Positions 19,879-28,040 of a stretch of 64,000 nucleotides of DNA are shown here, piece after piece. The notes beneath the pieces were generated by a model. That model was not told where the DNA came from, did not search any database, and saw only the letters and a list, made by a program, of their open reading frames with translations. Source of the DNA: Pseudomonadales bacterium (GTDB lineage Bacteria > Pseudomonadota > Gammaproteobacteria > Pseudomonadales > Azotimanducaceae); contig JAHCAL010000001.1 of assembly GCA_019634925.1 (NCBI GenBank), positions 124,001 through 188,000 on the forward strand. The letters run 5' to 3'. Position numbers and translations under genes: made by a program. How positions within the stretch are numbered: the first letter of the stretch is position 1; each line of letters opens with the position of its first letter.

Positions 19879-20660
19879 AAACACGGTCCATTCTTGCGCT
19901 CGCCCTGCTCCTCCCGGGTATGGCCTGGTCGGCGGCTTCGAACTGGCCGATGGAGCCGATGAAGCCTGATCTCAAGAACGTACCGTCGCTGCAGAACGGC
20001 TTCCGGCTGTACGTCAACTACTGTCTCGGCTGTCACTCGCTGCAATTCCAGCGCTACGAGCGCACCGCGGACGACCTGCAGATCCCGCATGACTTGGCGC
20101 TCGAGAACCTGGTGTTCACCGGCCAGGCGATCGGTGACCTGATGGAGACGGCGATGGACCCCCAGCTCGCCAAGGACTGGTTCGGCGCACCACCGCCGGA
20201 CCTCACCATGGTCACCCGTGTACGCGGCCCCGAATGGGTCTACAACTACCTCAAGACCTTCTATCTCGACGAGACGCGGCCGCTCGGCGTGAACAACAAG
20301 GTATTCGAGAACGTCGGCATGCCCCACGCACTGATCGACCTGCAGGGCATCCAGCGTTCGGGCTGCATCCAGGTTCCGAAGATCGCTGCGAACCGGGGCG
20401 AGATGCGCGACCCGCTCGAGCCGGGCCGCCCGATCACCGAGGAGAAGTGCGACCAGCTGGTGCTCGAGGAGGGCACCGGGCTGTACACGGCGGAAGAATA
20501 CGACCAGGCGGTCTACGACATCAGCAATTTCCTGCATTACGTGGGCGATCCCAGCCGACTGGAGCGGCACCGCATCGGTGGCTACGTGTTGCTGTTCCTG
20601 CTGATCCTGTGGGTGTTCACCTGGCTGCTCGGGCGCGAGTACAACAAGGCCGTCCGCTGA
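19875..20660 (+). CDS. petC: Cytochrome c1 of the bc1 complex
   Basis: 261 residues. A signal peptide (RSILALALLLPGMAWSA) is followed by the heme c motif CLGCH, then PPPDLTMVTRVRGPEWVYNY, and a C-terminal membrane anchor (VLLFLLILWVFTWLLG). It passes electrons from the Rieske protein to soluble cytochrome c in the periplasm. The ATG overlaps the petB stop. The operon ends with a 24 nt palindrome. Confidence 0.96.
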   Translation: MKTRSILALALLLPGMAWSAASNWPMEPMKPDLKNVPSLQNGFRLYVNYCLGCHSLQFQRYERTADDLQIPHDLALENLVFTGQAIGDLMETAMDPQLAKDWFGAPPPDLTMVTRVRGPEWVYNYLKTFYLDETRPLGVNNKVFENVGMPHALIDLQGIQRSGCIQVPKIAANRGEMRDPLEPGRPITEEKCDQLVLEEGTGLYTAEEYDQAVYDISNFLHYVGDPSRLERHRIGGYVLLFLLILWVFTWLLGREYNKAVR

Positions 20661-20668
20661 TATCCGTC

Positions 20669-20692
20669 CCGGTCGCCGCGCGCGGCGACCGG
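20669..20692 (+). terminator. 24 nt perfect palindrome after petC
   Basis: 20669-20692 is self-complementary over its full length and can form a 10 bp stem with a tetraloop. It begins 9 nt after the petC stop and is followed by TCGCTTTCC, a weak U-tract. It is a likely terminator of petABC and could also slow transcription entering sspA. Confidence 0.55.
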
Positions 20693-20755
20693 TCGCTTTC
20701 CATGCTGTACCTGTTCCGGCTCTCAGGCCTGTCGACTGCCGCGGGGTGAATATTC

Positions 20756-21388
20756 ATGAGTCTGGTTACCAAGCGTTCCTCGATGACCCTCTTTTCGGAC
20801 GCGCGCGACCACTATTCGCATCGCGTGCGCATGGTGCTGGCCGAAAAAGGCGTCACGGTCGATATCGTCGATGTCGATCCGTCGAACAAGCCCGAGGATC
20901 TTGCGGAGATCAATCCGTACAACAGTTTGCCGACCCTGCTCGATCGCGACCTGGTGCTCTACGAGGCCAACGTGATCATGGAGTACCTGGACGAGCGGTT
21001 TCCGCACCCGCCGCTGCTGCCGGTGTACCCGGTGCAGCGCGCGCTCTCGCGGCTCTGGATCACCCGGGTCGAGCGCGAGTGGAGCAGCCGGCTCGACATC
21101 CTCATGGCCGGCAAGGGTCGTGAGGCCGCGATCACCAAGGCCCGCAAGGAACTGCGCGAAAGCATCGTTGCGGTGGCACCGATCTTCGCCGAGAAGCCGT
21201 TCTTCATGAACGACGAGTTCACCCTGGTCGACTGCTGCGTGGCGCCCATCCTGTGGCGCCTGAAAGTGGTCGACATCGCGCTGCCGGACCGCACCGCGCG
21301 GCCGCTGATCAAGTACATGCAGGCGATGTTCGATCGCGAGTCGTTCCGGCTGAGCCTCACGGAAGCCGAACTCGAGATGCAGGACTGA
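20756..21388 (+). CDS. sspA: Stringent starvation protein A
   Basis: 210 residues with a GST-like fold, which begins after a short N-tail at MTLFSDARDHYSHRVRMVLAEKGV. SspA binds RNA polymerase with sigma-70 and alters transcription under starvation and acid stress. It does not act as a transferase, and the usual catalytic residue region is replaced by the SDAR segment of this family. GGGGTGA lies 8 nt before the ATG. sspB follows 16 nt later. petABC-sspAB is a frequent order in gammaproteobacteria. Confidence 0.95.
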   Translation: MSLVTKRSSMTLFSDARDHYSHRVRMVLAEKGVTVDIVDVDPSNKPEDLAEINPYNSLPTLLDRDLVLYEANVIMEYLDERFPHPPLLPVYPVQRALSRLWITRVEREWSSRLDILMAGKGREAAITKARKELRESIVAVAPIFAEKPFFMNDEFTLVDCCVAPILWRLKVVDIALPDRTARPLIKYMQAMFDRESFRLSLTEAELEMQD

Positions 21389-21404
21389 AGGCGGGTCCCG
21401 GGAC

Positions 21405-21866
21405 GTGCCGGGCAAGCCGGACAGGCCGGCGCGGCGCCCGTACCTGCTGCGGGCACTGGTCGACTGGATCGTCGACTGCGGCCTCACGCCGCACGTGCTG
21501 GTCGACGCCACGGTGCCGGGTGTCGACGTACCCCAGGAGCACGTCCGTGACGGCCGCATCGTATTGAACGTCTCCCCTGCCGCCGTGCGTGGCCTCGAGA
21601 TCGGCCGCGACGCGGTGACCTGCGAGGGGCGTTTCGGCGGCCGCGCCCGGTTCCTGTGCCTGCCCATGGCGAGCGTGATCGCCGTCTATGCGCGCGAGAC
21701 GGGGGAGGGCATGGTGTTCGAGGCGGAAACGTTCACGGAACCCGCCGCGCGGCCCCTGACCGACGGGCGAGCACCGGATACCGAAGGCGAGTCACCCGAT
21801 GACGGGCCGGGCAACGGACCGCGTGCGCCGGGCACCCGCGGCGGGCACCTCAAGCGGGTGAAATGA
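21405..21866 (+). CDS. sspB: ClpXP adaptor SspB
   Basis: 153 residues from GTG 21405. The substrate-binding domain spans about residues 1-110 (RPYLLRALVDWIVDCGLTPHVLVDA, then RFGGRARFLCLPMASVIAVYARE). A flexible linker rich in P, D, G and E follows. The last residues HLKRVK form the ClpX-docking XB peptide. SspB tethers ssrA-tagged proteins to ClpXP. The gene ends 14 nt from the convergent dolP gene. Confidence 0.95.
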   Translation: MPGKPDRPARRPYLLRALVDWIVDCGLTPHVLVDATVPGVDVPQEHVRDGRIVLNVSPAAVRGLEIGRDAVTCEGRFGGRARFLCLPMASVIAVYARETGEGMVFEAETFTEPAARPLTDGRAPDTEGESPDDGPGNGPRAPGTRGGHLKRVK

Positions 21867-21880
21867 CCGCGCGATGGCGG

Positions 21881-22432
21881 TCAGAGATACTCGAAGACCT
21901 TGACGATCTTCTGCACGCCGTAGACCGTACGCGCCACCTCGACGGCCCGATCGGCTTCCTCCCGCGGCAGCAGGCCCATCAGGTAGACGACGCCGTTGGT
22001 CGTCATCACCTTGATCTTGCCCGCGACGAGTTCCTCGTCCTGCAGCATGCGCGCCTTCACCTTGGTGGTCAGCCAGGTGTCGTTGCCGCGCGCGACCAGC
22101 GACAAGGGCGCCGCGATCTCGATCTCGTTGTGGATCGCGCGGACCCGTTCGATCTGCCGGGCGCGTTCACCGGCTAATTGCTTCAGCTGCTCGTTCGGCA
22201 CCTGGCCGGTGAGCAGCACGACCCCGTTGTAGCTCACGATGTTCAGATTGGCGGCGTCGAACCCTGGATCGGCGTCGCGAATGTCCTGGCGCACCAGCGT
22301 CTCGATGACCTGGTCGTCGATGACCGTGCCCGGCGTGCGCGCGCGGGGATCGTCCGACATCGTCGTGCAGGCGCCGAGCAGCAGGGTCAGTGCGATGCAG
22401 GCGATACCGCTAGCCGTCTTCGGTGAAAGCAT
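21881..22432 (-). CDS. dolP: BON-domain outer-membrane lipoprotein DolP
   Basis: 183 residues with a signal peptide and lipobox LLGAC, then two BON domains (about residues 40-105 and 115-180, the second with TTKVKARMLQDEELVAGKIKV-like spacing). E. coli DolP (YraP) binds anionic phospholipid at the division site and supports outer-membrane integrity and BAM activity. Its 5' end overlaps the yraN 3' end by 23 nt. The usual diaA gene between yraN and dolP is missing. Confidence 0.92.
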   Translation of the reverse strand: MLSPKTASGIACIALTLLLGACTTMSDDPRARTPGTVIDDQVIETLVRQDIRDADPGFDAANLNIVSYNGVVLLTGQVPNEQLKQLAGERARQIERVRAIHNEIEIAAPLSLVARGNDTWLTTKVKARMLQDEELVAGKIKVMTTNGVVYLMGLLPREEADRAVEVARTVYGVQKIVKVFEYL

Positions 22433-22784
22433 TCCGGATCCACTCGAGATTCATCGGGTAGTTTCGCCGTGATACCGACACAACGTCAAATCGGCACGGC
22501 GGCAGCACGCTGCGCCTGAGCCCGCCGAGATAGTGCCGGGCAGCGAGGATCAGGCGGCGACGCTTTGCCGCAGTGATGCTGTCGGCGCCGGAACCGTAGC
22601 CGGCATGCCGGCGCAGTCGGACCTCGACGAACACCAGCGTCGCACCGTCCAGCATGACCAGGTCGATCTCGCCGAACCGGCAGTGGTGGTTGCGCGCGAC
22701 GAGTTCGAGCCCCGCGTCGACGAGGTGCGCGAGTGCCGCGTCCTCGGCTGCGCGGCCGGCGATATGCCGCGGATCGGCAGGCAA
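22410..22784 (-). CDS. yraN: YraN family protein (UPF0102)
   Basis: 124 residues with the family core CRFGEIDLVMLDGATLVFVEVR, which resembles a restriction-endonuclease-like fold (E, D, E-x-R/K residues). The function is unproven, and a nuclease role in DNA uptake or repair has been suggested from the fold. The start abuts the lpoA stop (22785). This lpoA-yraN coupling is conserved. Confidence 0.9.
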   Translation of the reverse strand: MPADPRHIAGRAAEDAALAHLVDAGLELVARNHHCRFGEIDLVMLDGATLVFVEVRLRRHAGYGSGADSITAAKRRRLILAARHYLGGLRRSVLPPCRFDVVSVSRRNYPMNLEWIRNAFTEDG

Positions 22785-24554
22785 TCAGGGCAGGCGCCGT
22801 GCGCCGGGCGTCAGGCTGCCGCGCGTCACGCGCATCAACTCGAGCTCGCGGCGGATCCGTCCGTCGCCCTGCAGCGTCAGTACGCCCGTGTTGCCGAGCA
22901 TCTCCGGTGCCGTGGCGCGGTTCGCCGGGTGGATGCGGTCCACGAGCCGGAACGCGTCGGCACCCAGCGCGTACATCGATGCGAACGGGTTGCCTTCGAC
23001 CGGGAAGGCGTCCGCCAGCATCCGGTAACCCGGGTCGCCCGGCGCACGCCACGGCAGGTCGGCCACCAGCATGCCTTCCATCGCGCGCAGCGCCGCGGTG
23101 CCCGCACCCTGCAGGGTCTGCGACGTCGCGTACACCGGGATGTCCTGGGCGTAGTGAAAGCGCAGCGCGGGGCCGAGCGCGGTCATCTCGAGCGCGTTCA
23201 CCAGCGCGACCAGTGCCGCCACGTCGGTCCGGCGTCGCGGTGCGAACTGCAGCGGTACGCCAAGCAGGCGCTGCAGTTCGGTATGCCGGGCGTGGCTGCC
23301 TTCGATGTCGAGCGCCCGCCCGACGCTCTCGGTGATCGTGCGCAGGTCGGGCAGCCGATGGGTCGCGACCGTCTCGAGACCCATGTCGTCGAGCGCCTGG
23401 CGGACGCGCAGCGCCCAGTCGTGCGGGCCGTGCAGCACCATCACCCGTTCGATGCCCTGTTGGCGCAAGGCCGTCGCGATGGTCGCCGCGTCGTCCTCGA
23501 TGGAAAGGCCCAGTTGCGCGAGATTCGGGGCGGGGGGCTCCTGGCCTAGATAGTTGAGCGCGAGCACGGGGACTTCCGGCGCCAGGCTGTTCAGCTCGGC
23601 GACGCGTTCGCGCTGCAGCGGTCCGATCAGGAGGTCGGCGCCTTCGGCGAGCGCCTGCTCGTAGACCACGCTCAATGCGCGGCCCTCGGTGTCGTAGACC
23701 GCGACGGTGAATGGTCCGGCCTGTTCGAGAGCGCCGGCCTGTTCGAGGTATGCGGCGACGAAGCCGTCGCGGATCGCGCGCCCGGCCCTGGCGAGCGGGC
23801 CGGAGAGTGGCAGCATCAGTGCGGCCTGGCGCGGTCGAACGTAGCTTCCGTCGTCCTGGCCGAGCACGGCGGGCGGCACGCGCGCCGCCGGGTGATCCGG
23901 ACGTTCAGCCTGCCAGGCTGCGATCCGGCGCAGCCGATCGGCGCGGTCGCCGGCACGCAGGAGTTCGCGGCGCAAAACCCACCAGTCGCGCTCGGTCGGG
24001 TCGCCCTGGTCTGCCAGGGCCAGCGCCTCGAATACCGGCGTCTGGGTGACCAGCTCCCAGATCGTGTCGTTCTGCTTCTGCCGGGCGGACGCTGCGGCGT
24101 CGAGTGCCATCAGGCTGCGCGCCGCGGCGGCGGGCGCGCCAGAAGCGCCGGCGAGACGCGCCTGTGCGAACCGTGCGTCGAGCGGATCGGGCAGTCGCCG
24201 CGCATCGAGCCCGAGCAGCAGCCGGGCCGCCTCGTCAAGTTCGCCCGAGCGGATCGCGAGTTCGGCCGCGAGCAGCCGGTGCCGCGGCTGGTCGGCCGCG
24301 ACGAGTTCGCCCTCGTCCAGCATGCTGAACAGCGCCCGTGCGCCAACCCAGTCGCCGGTGCGCAGCATCGCTTCCGCGGACTCGAGCGACTCGCGCGCTG
24401 CATGCGCGGCAGGGGAGAGTCCGTCGGTACGTGGTGCCGGCGGCGCCACGGTGGGTTCCGGTGCGACCGCGGGCGTCGACGGCGTGCTCTGGCAGCCCCA
24501 GGTCGGGAGAAGTGCGAGAATGGCGAGCAGCGGGAGCAGGAATCGGACCGGCAT
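22785..24554 (-). CDS. lpoA: Penicillin-binding protein activator LpoA
   Basis: 589 residues. A signal peptide ends in a weak lipobox (PTWGC), then comes a proline/alanine-rich linker. A TPR-like N-domain spans about residues 45-235 and a periplasmic-binding-protein-like C-domain runs from RPRQAALMLPLSGPLARAGRAI. LpoA is an outer-membrane lipoprotein that reaches through the wall to stimulate the transpeptidase of PBP1A. The ATG at 24554 shares its bases with the divergent rsmI start (CATG), so its promoter must lie within rsmI. Confidence 0.93.
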   Translation of the reverse strand: MPVRFLLPLLAILALLPTWGCQSTPSTPAVAPEPTVAPPAPRTDGLSPAAHAARESLESAEAMLRTGDWVGARALFSMLDEGELVAADQPRHRLLAAELAIRSGELDEAARLLLGLDARRLPDPLDARFAQARLAGASGAPAAAARSLMALDAAASARQKQNDTIWELVTQTPVFEALALADQGDPTERDWWVLRRELLRAGDRADRLRRIAAWQAERPDHPAARVPPAVLGQDDGSYVRPRQAALMLPLSGPLARAGRAIRDGFVAAYLEQAGALEQAGPFTVAVYDTEGRALSVVYEQALAEGADLLIGPLQRERVAELNSLAPEVPVLALNYLGQEPPAPNLAQLGLSIEDDAATIATALRQQGIERVMVLHGPHDWALRVRQALDDMGLETVATHRLPDLRTITESVGRALDIEGSHARHTELQRLLGVPLQFAPRRRTDVAALVALVNALEMTALGPALRFHYAQDIPVYATSQTLQGAGTAALRAMEGMLVADLPWRAPGDPGYRMLADAFPVEGNPFASMYALGADAFRLVDRIHPANRATAPEMLGNTGVLTLQGDGRIRRELELMRVTRGSLTPGARRLP

Positions 24555-25386
24555 GACAGGTGTGCTCTACGTCGTTGCGACGCCCATTGGAAACTTGCGG
24601 GACATCACCCGGCGAGCGGAGGATGTCCTGAAGTCGGTTGCGATGATCGCCGCCGAGGATACCAGACGGACCCGGGTGCTGTTAGAGGCGATCGGCGCTG
24701 ACGGTCCGCAGCTGGTGGCCCTGCACGCCCACAACGAATCCGCAGCGCTGGCGCGCGTGCTCGAACGCCTGGCCGACCAGGATGTCGCGCTGGTCTCCGA
24801 TGCCGGCACGCCGCTGCTCTCCGATCCCGGTTTCGAACTCGTGCGGGCCTGCTGGCAGGCCGGCATAGACGTGATCCCGGTACCCGGTGCGAGCGCGATC
24901 CTCGCGGTACTCTCCGTCTGTCCGCTGCCGGTCGGCCGGTTCCGCTTCGAGGGCTTCCTGCCCGCGCGCGCCGCACAGCGCCGCGAACGGCTCCAGGCGC
25001 TCGCCGCGTACGAAGAAGCTTCGGTCATCTTCGAGGCGCCGCACCGGATCGCCGAATGTCTGCGCGATCTCGCGACGGTGCTGCCCGACCGGGAAGTCAT
25101 GATCGGCCGGGAGATGACCAAGCGGTACGAACAGTACCTGCGCGGCACGTCTGCCGACCTGTTGCAGCGGCTGACGACGGCCGACCAGCTGCGTGGCGAG
25201 TTCGTGATCGTGCTGACCGGCGCGACCGGCGCTGCGCCCGCGCCGGACGTCCGCCGGACCATGGACGTGCTCGCGCGTGAGCTGCCGCCGGCGCAGGCGG
25301 CGCGGATCGGGGCGGAACTCCTTGGGGTCGGCAAGCGCGAGTTGTATGCGCTCGCGCTCGAACTGCGCGGATCCGTCGCGGAATGA
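24553..25386 (+). CDS. rsmI: 16S rRNA 2'-O-methyltransferase RsmI
   Basis: 277 residues. The tetrapyrrole-methylase fold is shown by LYVVATPIGNLRDITRRA at the N-terminus, AAEDTRRTRVLL and the loop SDAGTPLLSDPG. RsmI methylates the ribose of C1402 in 16S rRNA. It begins inside the same CATG as divergent lpoA. AGGAA about 10 nt upstream is the ribosome site. The open frame upstream is the reverse of lpoA. It is followed by an 11 bp repeat block and rnpB. Confidence 0.96.
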   Translation: MTGVLYVVATPIGNLRDITRRAEDVLKSVAMIAAEDTRRTRVLLEAIGADGPQLVALHAHNESAALARVLERLADQDVALVSDAGTPLLSDPGFELVRACWQAGIDVIPVPGASAILAVLSVCPLPVGRFRFEGFLPARAAQRRERLQALAAYEEASVIFEAPHRIAECLRDLATVLPDREVMIGREMTKRYEQYLRGTSADLLQRLTTADQLRGEFVIVLTGATGAAPAPDVRRTMDVLARELPPAQAARIGAELLGVGKRELYALALELRGSVAE

Positions 25387-25397
25387 CGCGATGCTGG

Positions 25398-25441
25398 CGC
25401 AGTGCGGACGCAGTGCGGACGCAGTGCGAGCGCAATGTGGA
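25398..25441. repeat. Four 11 bp tandem repeats between rsmI and rnpB
   Basis: Units at 25398, 25409, 25420 and 25431 follow CGCAGTGCGGA; the last two carry substitutions. The array starts 12 nt after the rsmI stop and ends about 26 nt before the candidate rnpB -35. Eleven bp is one helical turn, so a protein could line up along one face. Slippage is the simpler origin. Confidence 0.85.
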
Positions 25442-25466
25442 AGGGGCGAACAGCACTGCTTCGCGC

Positions 25467-25495
25467 TGGCAAATCATGGCGTAGCGTCCTATTCT
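25467..25495 (+). promoter_or_regulatory. Candidate rnpB promoter
   Basis: TATTCT (25490-25495) lies 7-8 nt before the rnpB 5' stem. A weak TGGCAA stands 17 nt upstream of it. The -10 position agrees with the RNA start expected from the P1 helix. Confidence 0.45.
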
Positions 25496-25499
25496 GCTT

Positions 25500-25885
<386 letters not shown>

Positions 25886-26148
25886 CGAATCGCCCGCGCC
25901 GGCACCGGGATTCCCCCGGGCGCCGCGCGCCGGGCGCCGCGCGCCGGCCCTCGCTTGCCGGATGGCGGGTAGTCGTTCTGCCAAACGCGTCGCATTCTCC
26001 GCCTCTCTTATGCCAAAAGATTCTAGATGCTCATCTCTGGTCGAGATGTAGCGATCTACCGCACGTATCTGCTCGTTAAATTGCCGTCCAACGCGAATCG
26101 GCGCCGAAAATCCTTTTAATTTCCGAGAGTTAAGGCCTCCTGGCGACC

Positions 26149-26177
26149 TTGACAGGTATCAGTGGCGCCTTTAGTGT
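26149..26177 (+). promoter_or_regulatory. Promoter of the mraZ division/wall operon
   Basis: A perfect TTGACA (26149-26154) is followed after 17 nt by TAGTGT (26172-26177, weak match). It lies directly upstream of the MraZ-type repeats. The resulting leader would be about 170 nt. Confidence 0.6.
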
Positions 26178-26194
26178 CACTCGATGGCAATATG

Positions 26195-26219
26195 TGGGAA
26201 AAAGTGGACTAATTCGGTC
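26195..26219 (+). promoter_or_regulatory. MraZ operator repeats
   Basis: TGGGA (26195-26199), TGGAC (26205-26209) and a degenerate CGGTC (26215-26219) are spaced by 5 nt. MraZ is known to bind direct TGGG-type repeats with 5 nt spacers in its own promoter region, so autoregulation is likely. The repeats lie about 10-35 nt past the predicted transcription start. Confidence 0.65.
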
Positions 26220-26353
26220 GATCAGGGCGGTCGAGGGGGCCCAGCGGCGCTCGCGGACTGCCGGATCACCGGATCGGTGGCCGACCGACCGTGCCGCGGC
26301 GGGGCGTATCGCAACGCCGTGCCGCGCGCGAGCCGGTCCTGACGGGGGCGGGG

Positions 26354-26812
26354 ATGTTCCGCGGCATCAACAGCGCGACGCTCGATACCAAGGGCCGCAT
26401 GGCGTTGCCGGCGCGCTTCCGCGAGAGCGTGGTCGAGCAGTGCGGCGGCAGCCTGGTCGTCACCATCGACGTGCGCGAAAAGTGCCTGCTCATGTACCCG
26501 CTCCCGGAATGGGAGACCGTGCAGCGCAAGCTCGAGAGCCTGTCGAACATCGGCGAGCGCGCGCGCCTGCTGCAGCGGCTCCTGATCGGTCACGCCACCG
26601 ACCTCGAACTGGACGGTAACGGCCGGCTGCTGCTGCCGCCCATGCTGCGCAGCTACGCGGAGCTGGACCGCAAGCTGGTGCTCGCCGGGCAGGGCAACAA
26701 GATCGAGATCTGGAGCGAGGCGCACTGGCAGTCGCGCATGGACACCTGGCTCGCGGACGGTGCGCGCGCGCTGCTGGCGGACGGAGACGAGTTCACCGGG
26801 CTGTCGGTCTGA
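26354..26812 (+). CDS. mraZ: Transcriptional regulator MraZ
   Basis: 152 residues from ATG 26354 (MFRGINSATLDTKGRMALPARFRE), the standard start. Two AbrB-like MraZ domains carry the DxxGR signatures (DTKGR and DGNGR). It is the first gene of the division/cell-wall cluster and in E. coli represses that cluster by binding TGGG repeats. Such repeats are present at 26195. Its stop overlaps the rsmH ATG as TGATG. Confidence 0.95.
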   Translation: MFRGINSATLDTKGRMALPARFRESVVEQCGGSLVVTIDVREKCLLMYPLPEWETVQRKLESLSNIGERARLLQRLLIGHATDLELDGNGRLLLPPMLRSYAELDRKLVLAGQGNKIEIWSEAHWQSRMDTWLADGARALLADGDEFTGLSV

Positions 26813-27777
26813 TGCCGTCGCATCGGCCGGTGCTGTGCGAGGAGACGGTGACGCTCCTGACCGGGTGTGCGGACGTCGCGCTCGGTGCGAAGTCCGGCGC
26901 GGTCGAAGGTGTGTACGTGGACGCGACGTTCGGGCGCGGCGGGCACACGCGCCGCCTGCTGGAAGTGCTCGGGCGGGACAGTCGCGTGATCGGCATCGAC
27001 CGCGACCCGGTAGCGGTCGCGGCCGGACAGGCGCTCGCGGCGTCGGAGCCGCGCCTCGTGGTGGTGCACGGCCGGTTCTCCGAGCTCGGCGCCGTGCTGG
27101 CGGGACTGGGAATCGAATTCGTTCAGGGCGTGATGATGGATCTGGGTGTGTCTTCGCCGCAGCTCGACGAGGCGGAACGGGGCTTCAGCTTCCGGTTCGA
27201 CGGCCCGCTCGACATGCGCATGGACACCAGTGCCGGTCCCACCGCCGCCGAATGGATCGACGCGGCCAGCGAGCAGGAGATCGCTCGGGTCCTGCGGGAG
27301 TACGGCGAGGAACGCCACGCGCGCCGGATTGCCGCGGCGATCGTCGCCGCGCGGCCGATCCGTACCACGCGTGAGCTGGTCGAAGTGGTGCGCGCTGCCC
27401 AGCCGCGCGGCACACCGGGCAAGCACGACGCGACCCGTGCCTTCCAGGCGATCCGCATGGCGGTCAACGACGAACTGGCCGAGATCACGGGTGGCCTCGC
27501 TGCCGCGTTCGCGCACCTGCTGCCGGGTGGCCGCCTGGCGGTGATCAGCTTCCATTCCCTCGAGGATCGCCTGGTCAAGCAGTTCTTCCGCACATGCTCG
27601 ACGCCGCCCGCCCTGCCGCGGCGGCTGCCCGTGCGCGGCGACGCGGGGCGTGCAGAGGCGCGTATCGTGAGCGCCGGGGTCACCGCGTCGGCCGCGGAGA
27701 TTGCCGACAACCCGCGCGCCCGCAGCGCGCGCCTGCGCGTACTGGAACGGCTGCGGCTGTCGGAGCAAGCGGCATGA
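26812..27777 (+). CDS. rsmH: 16S rRNA N4-cytosine methyltransferase RsmH
   Basis: 321 residues. SAM-binding blocks VDATFGRGGHTRRLLE and VIGIDRDPVAVA, then VQGVMMDLGVSSPQLDEAERGFSFRFDGPLDMRMD and the ISFHSLEDRLVKQFFR segment are all intact. It methylates N4 of C1402 in 16S rRNA, the same nucleotide that RsmI methylates on the ribose, and rsmI is 1.4 kb upstream. ftsL starts in the stop (ATGA). Confidence 0.97.
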   Translation: MPSHRPVLCEETVTLLTGCADVALGAKSGAVEGVYVDATFGRGGHTRRLLEVLGRDSRVIGIDRDPVAVAAGQALAASEPRLVVVHGRFSELGAVLAGLGIEFVQGVMMDLGVSSPQLDEAERGFSFRFDGPLDMRMDTSAGPTAAEWIDAASEQEIARVLREYGEERHARRIAAAIVAARPIRTTRELVEVVRAAQPRGTPGKHDATRAFQAIRMAVNDELAEITGGLAAAFAHLLPGGRLAVISFHSLEDRLVKQFFRTCSTPPALPRRLPVRGDAGRAEARIVSAGVTASAAEIADNPRARSARLRVLERLRLSEQAA

Positions 27778-28040
27778 AGGGCGCGCAGAGCTGGTTCATC
27801 CTGGCGCTGCTCGTCGTCGTGGTCGCCTCGGGCGTCCAGGTCGCACTCAAGAGTCACGAAGTGCGCCGGCTGCACGCGGAGCTGCAGGCGGCACAGCGCA
27901 CGCAGGACGAACTCCTCGCGGAGTACAGCCGGCTGCTGCTCGAGCGGAGCACCCAGGCGGCATTCCACAACGTCGAGCGGATCGCCGAGACCGAGCTGTC
28001 CATGCAGTTCCCGGACGCCGTGGAGCGCCTCGAACCGTGA
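27774..28040 (+). CDS. ftsL: Cell division protein FtsL
   Basis: 88 residues with one N-terminal membrane helix (about residues 7-25) and a short leucine-rich periplasmic coiled coil (residues about 28-65, VRRLHAELQAAQRTQDELL). It binds FtsB and FtsQ and activates FtsWI. Poor conservation is normal for FtsL, so the assignment rests on size, topology and position between rsmH and ftsI, with 4 nt overlaps on both sides. Confidence 0.92.
   Translation: MKGAQSWFILALLVVVVASGVQVALKSHEVRRLHAELQAAQRTQDELLAEYSRLLLERSTQAAFHNVERIAETELSMQFPDAVERLEP

Larger units (their letters stand above)
25886..26353 (+). other. 468 nt intergenic region between rnpB and mraZ
   Basis: No gene is seen. The first part is extremely GC-rich and contains a duplicated 14 bp unit (25917-25944) able to fold into strong hairpins, perhaps the rnpB 3' boundary. 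From about 25985 to 26220 the base composition turns markedly AT-richer than the rest of the window. This part carries a small CATCTC/GAGATG hairpin (26032-26048), the mraZ promoter and the MraZ operator. The last 130 nt are GC-rich leader. Confidence 0.7.
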
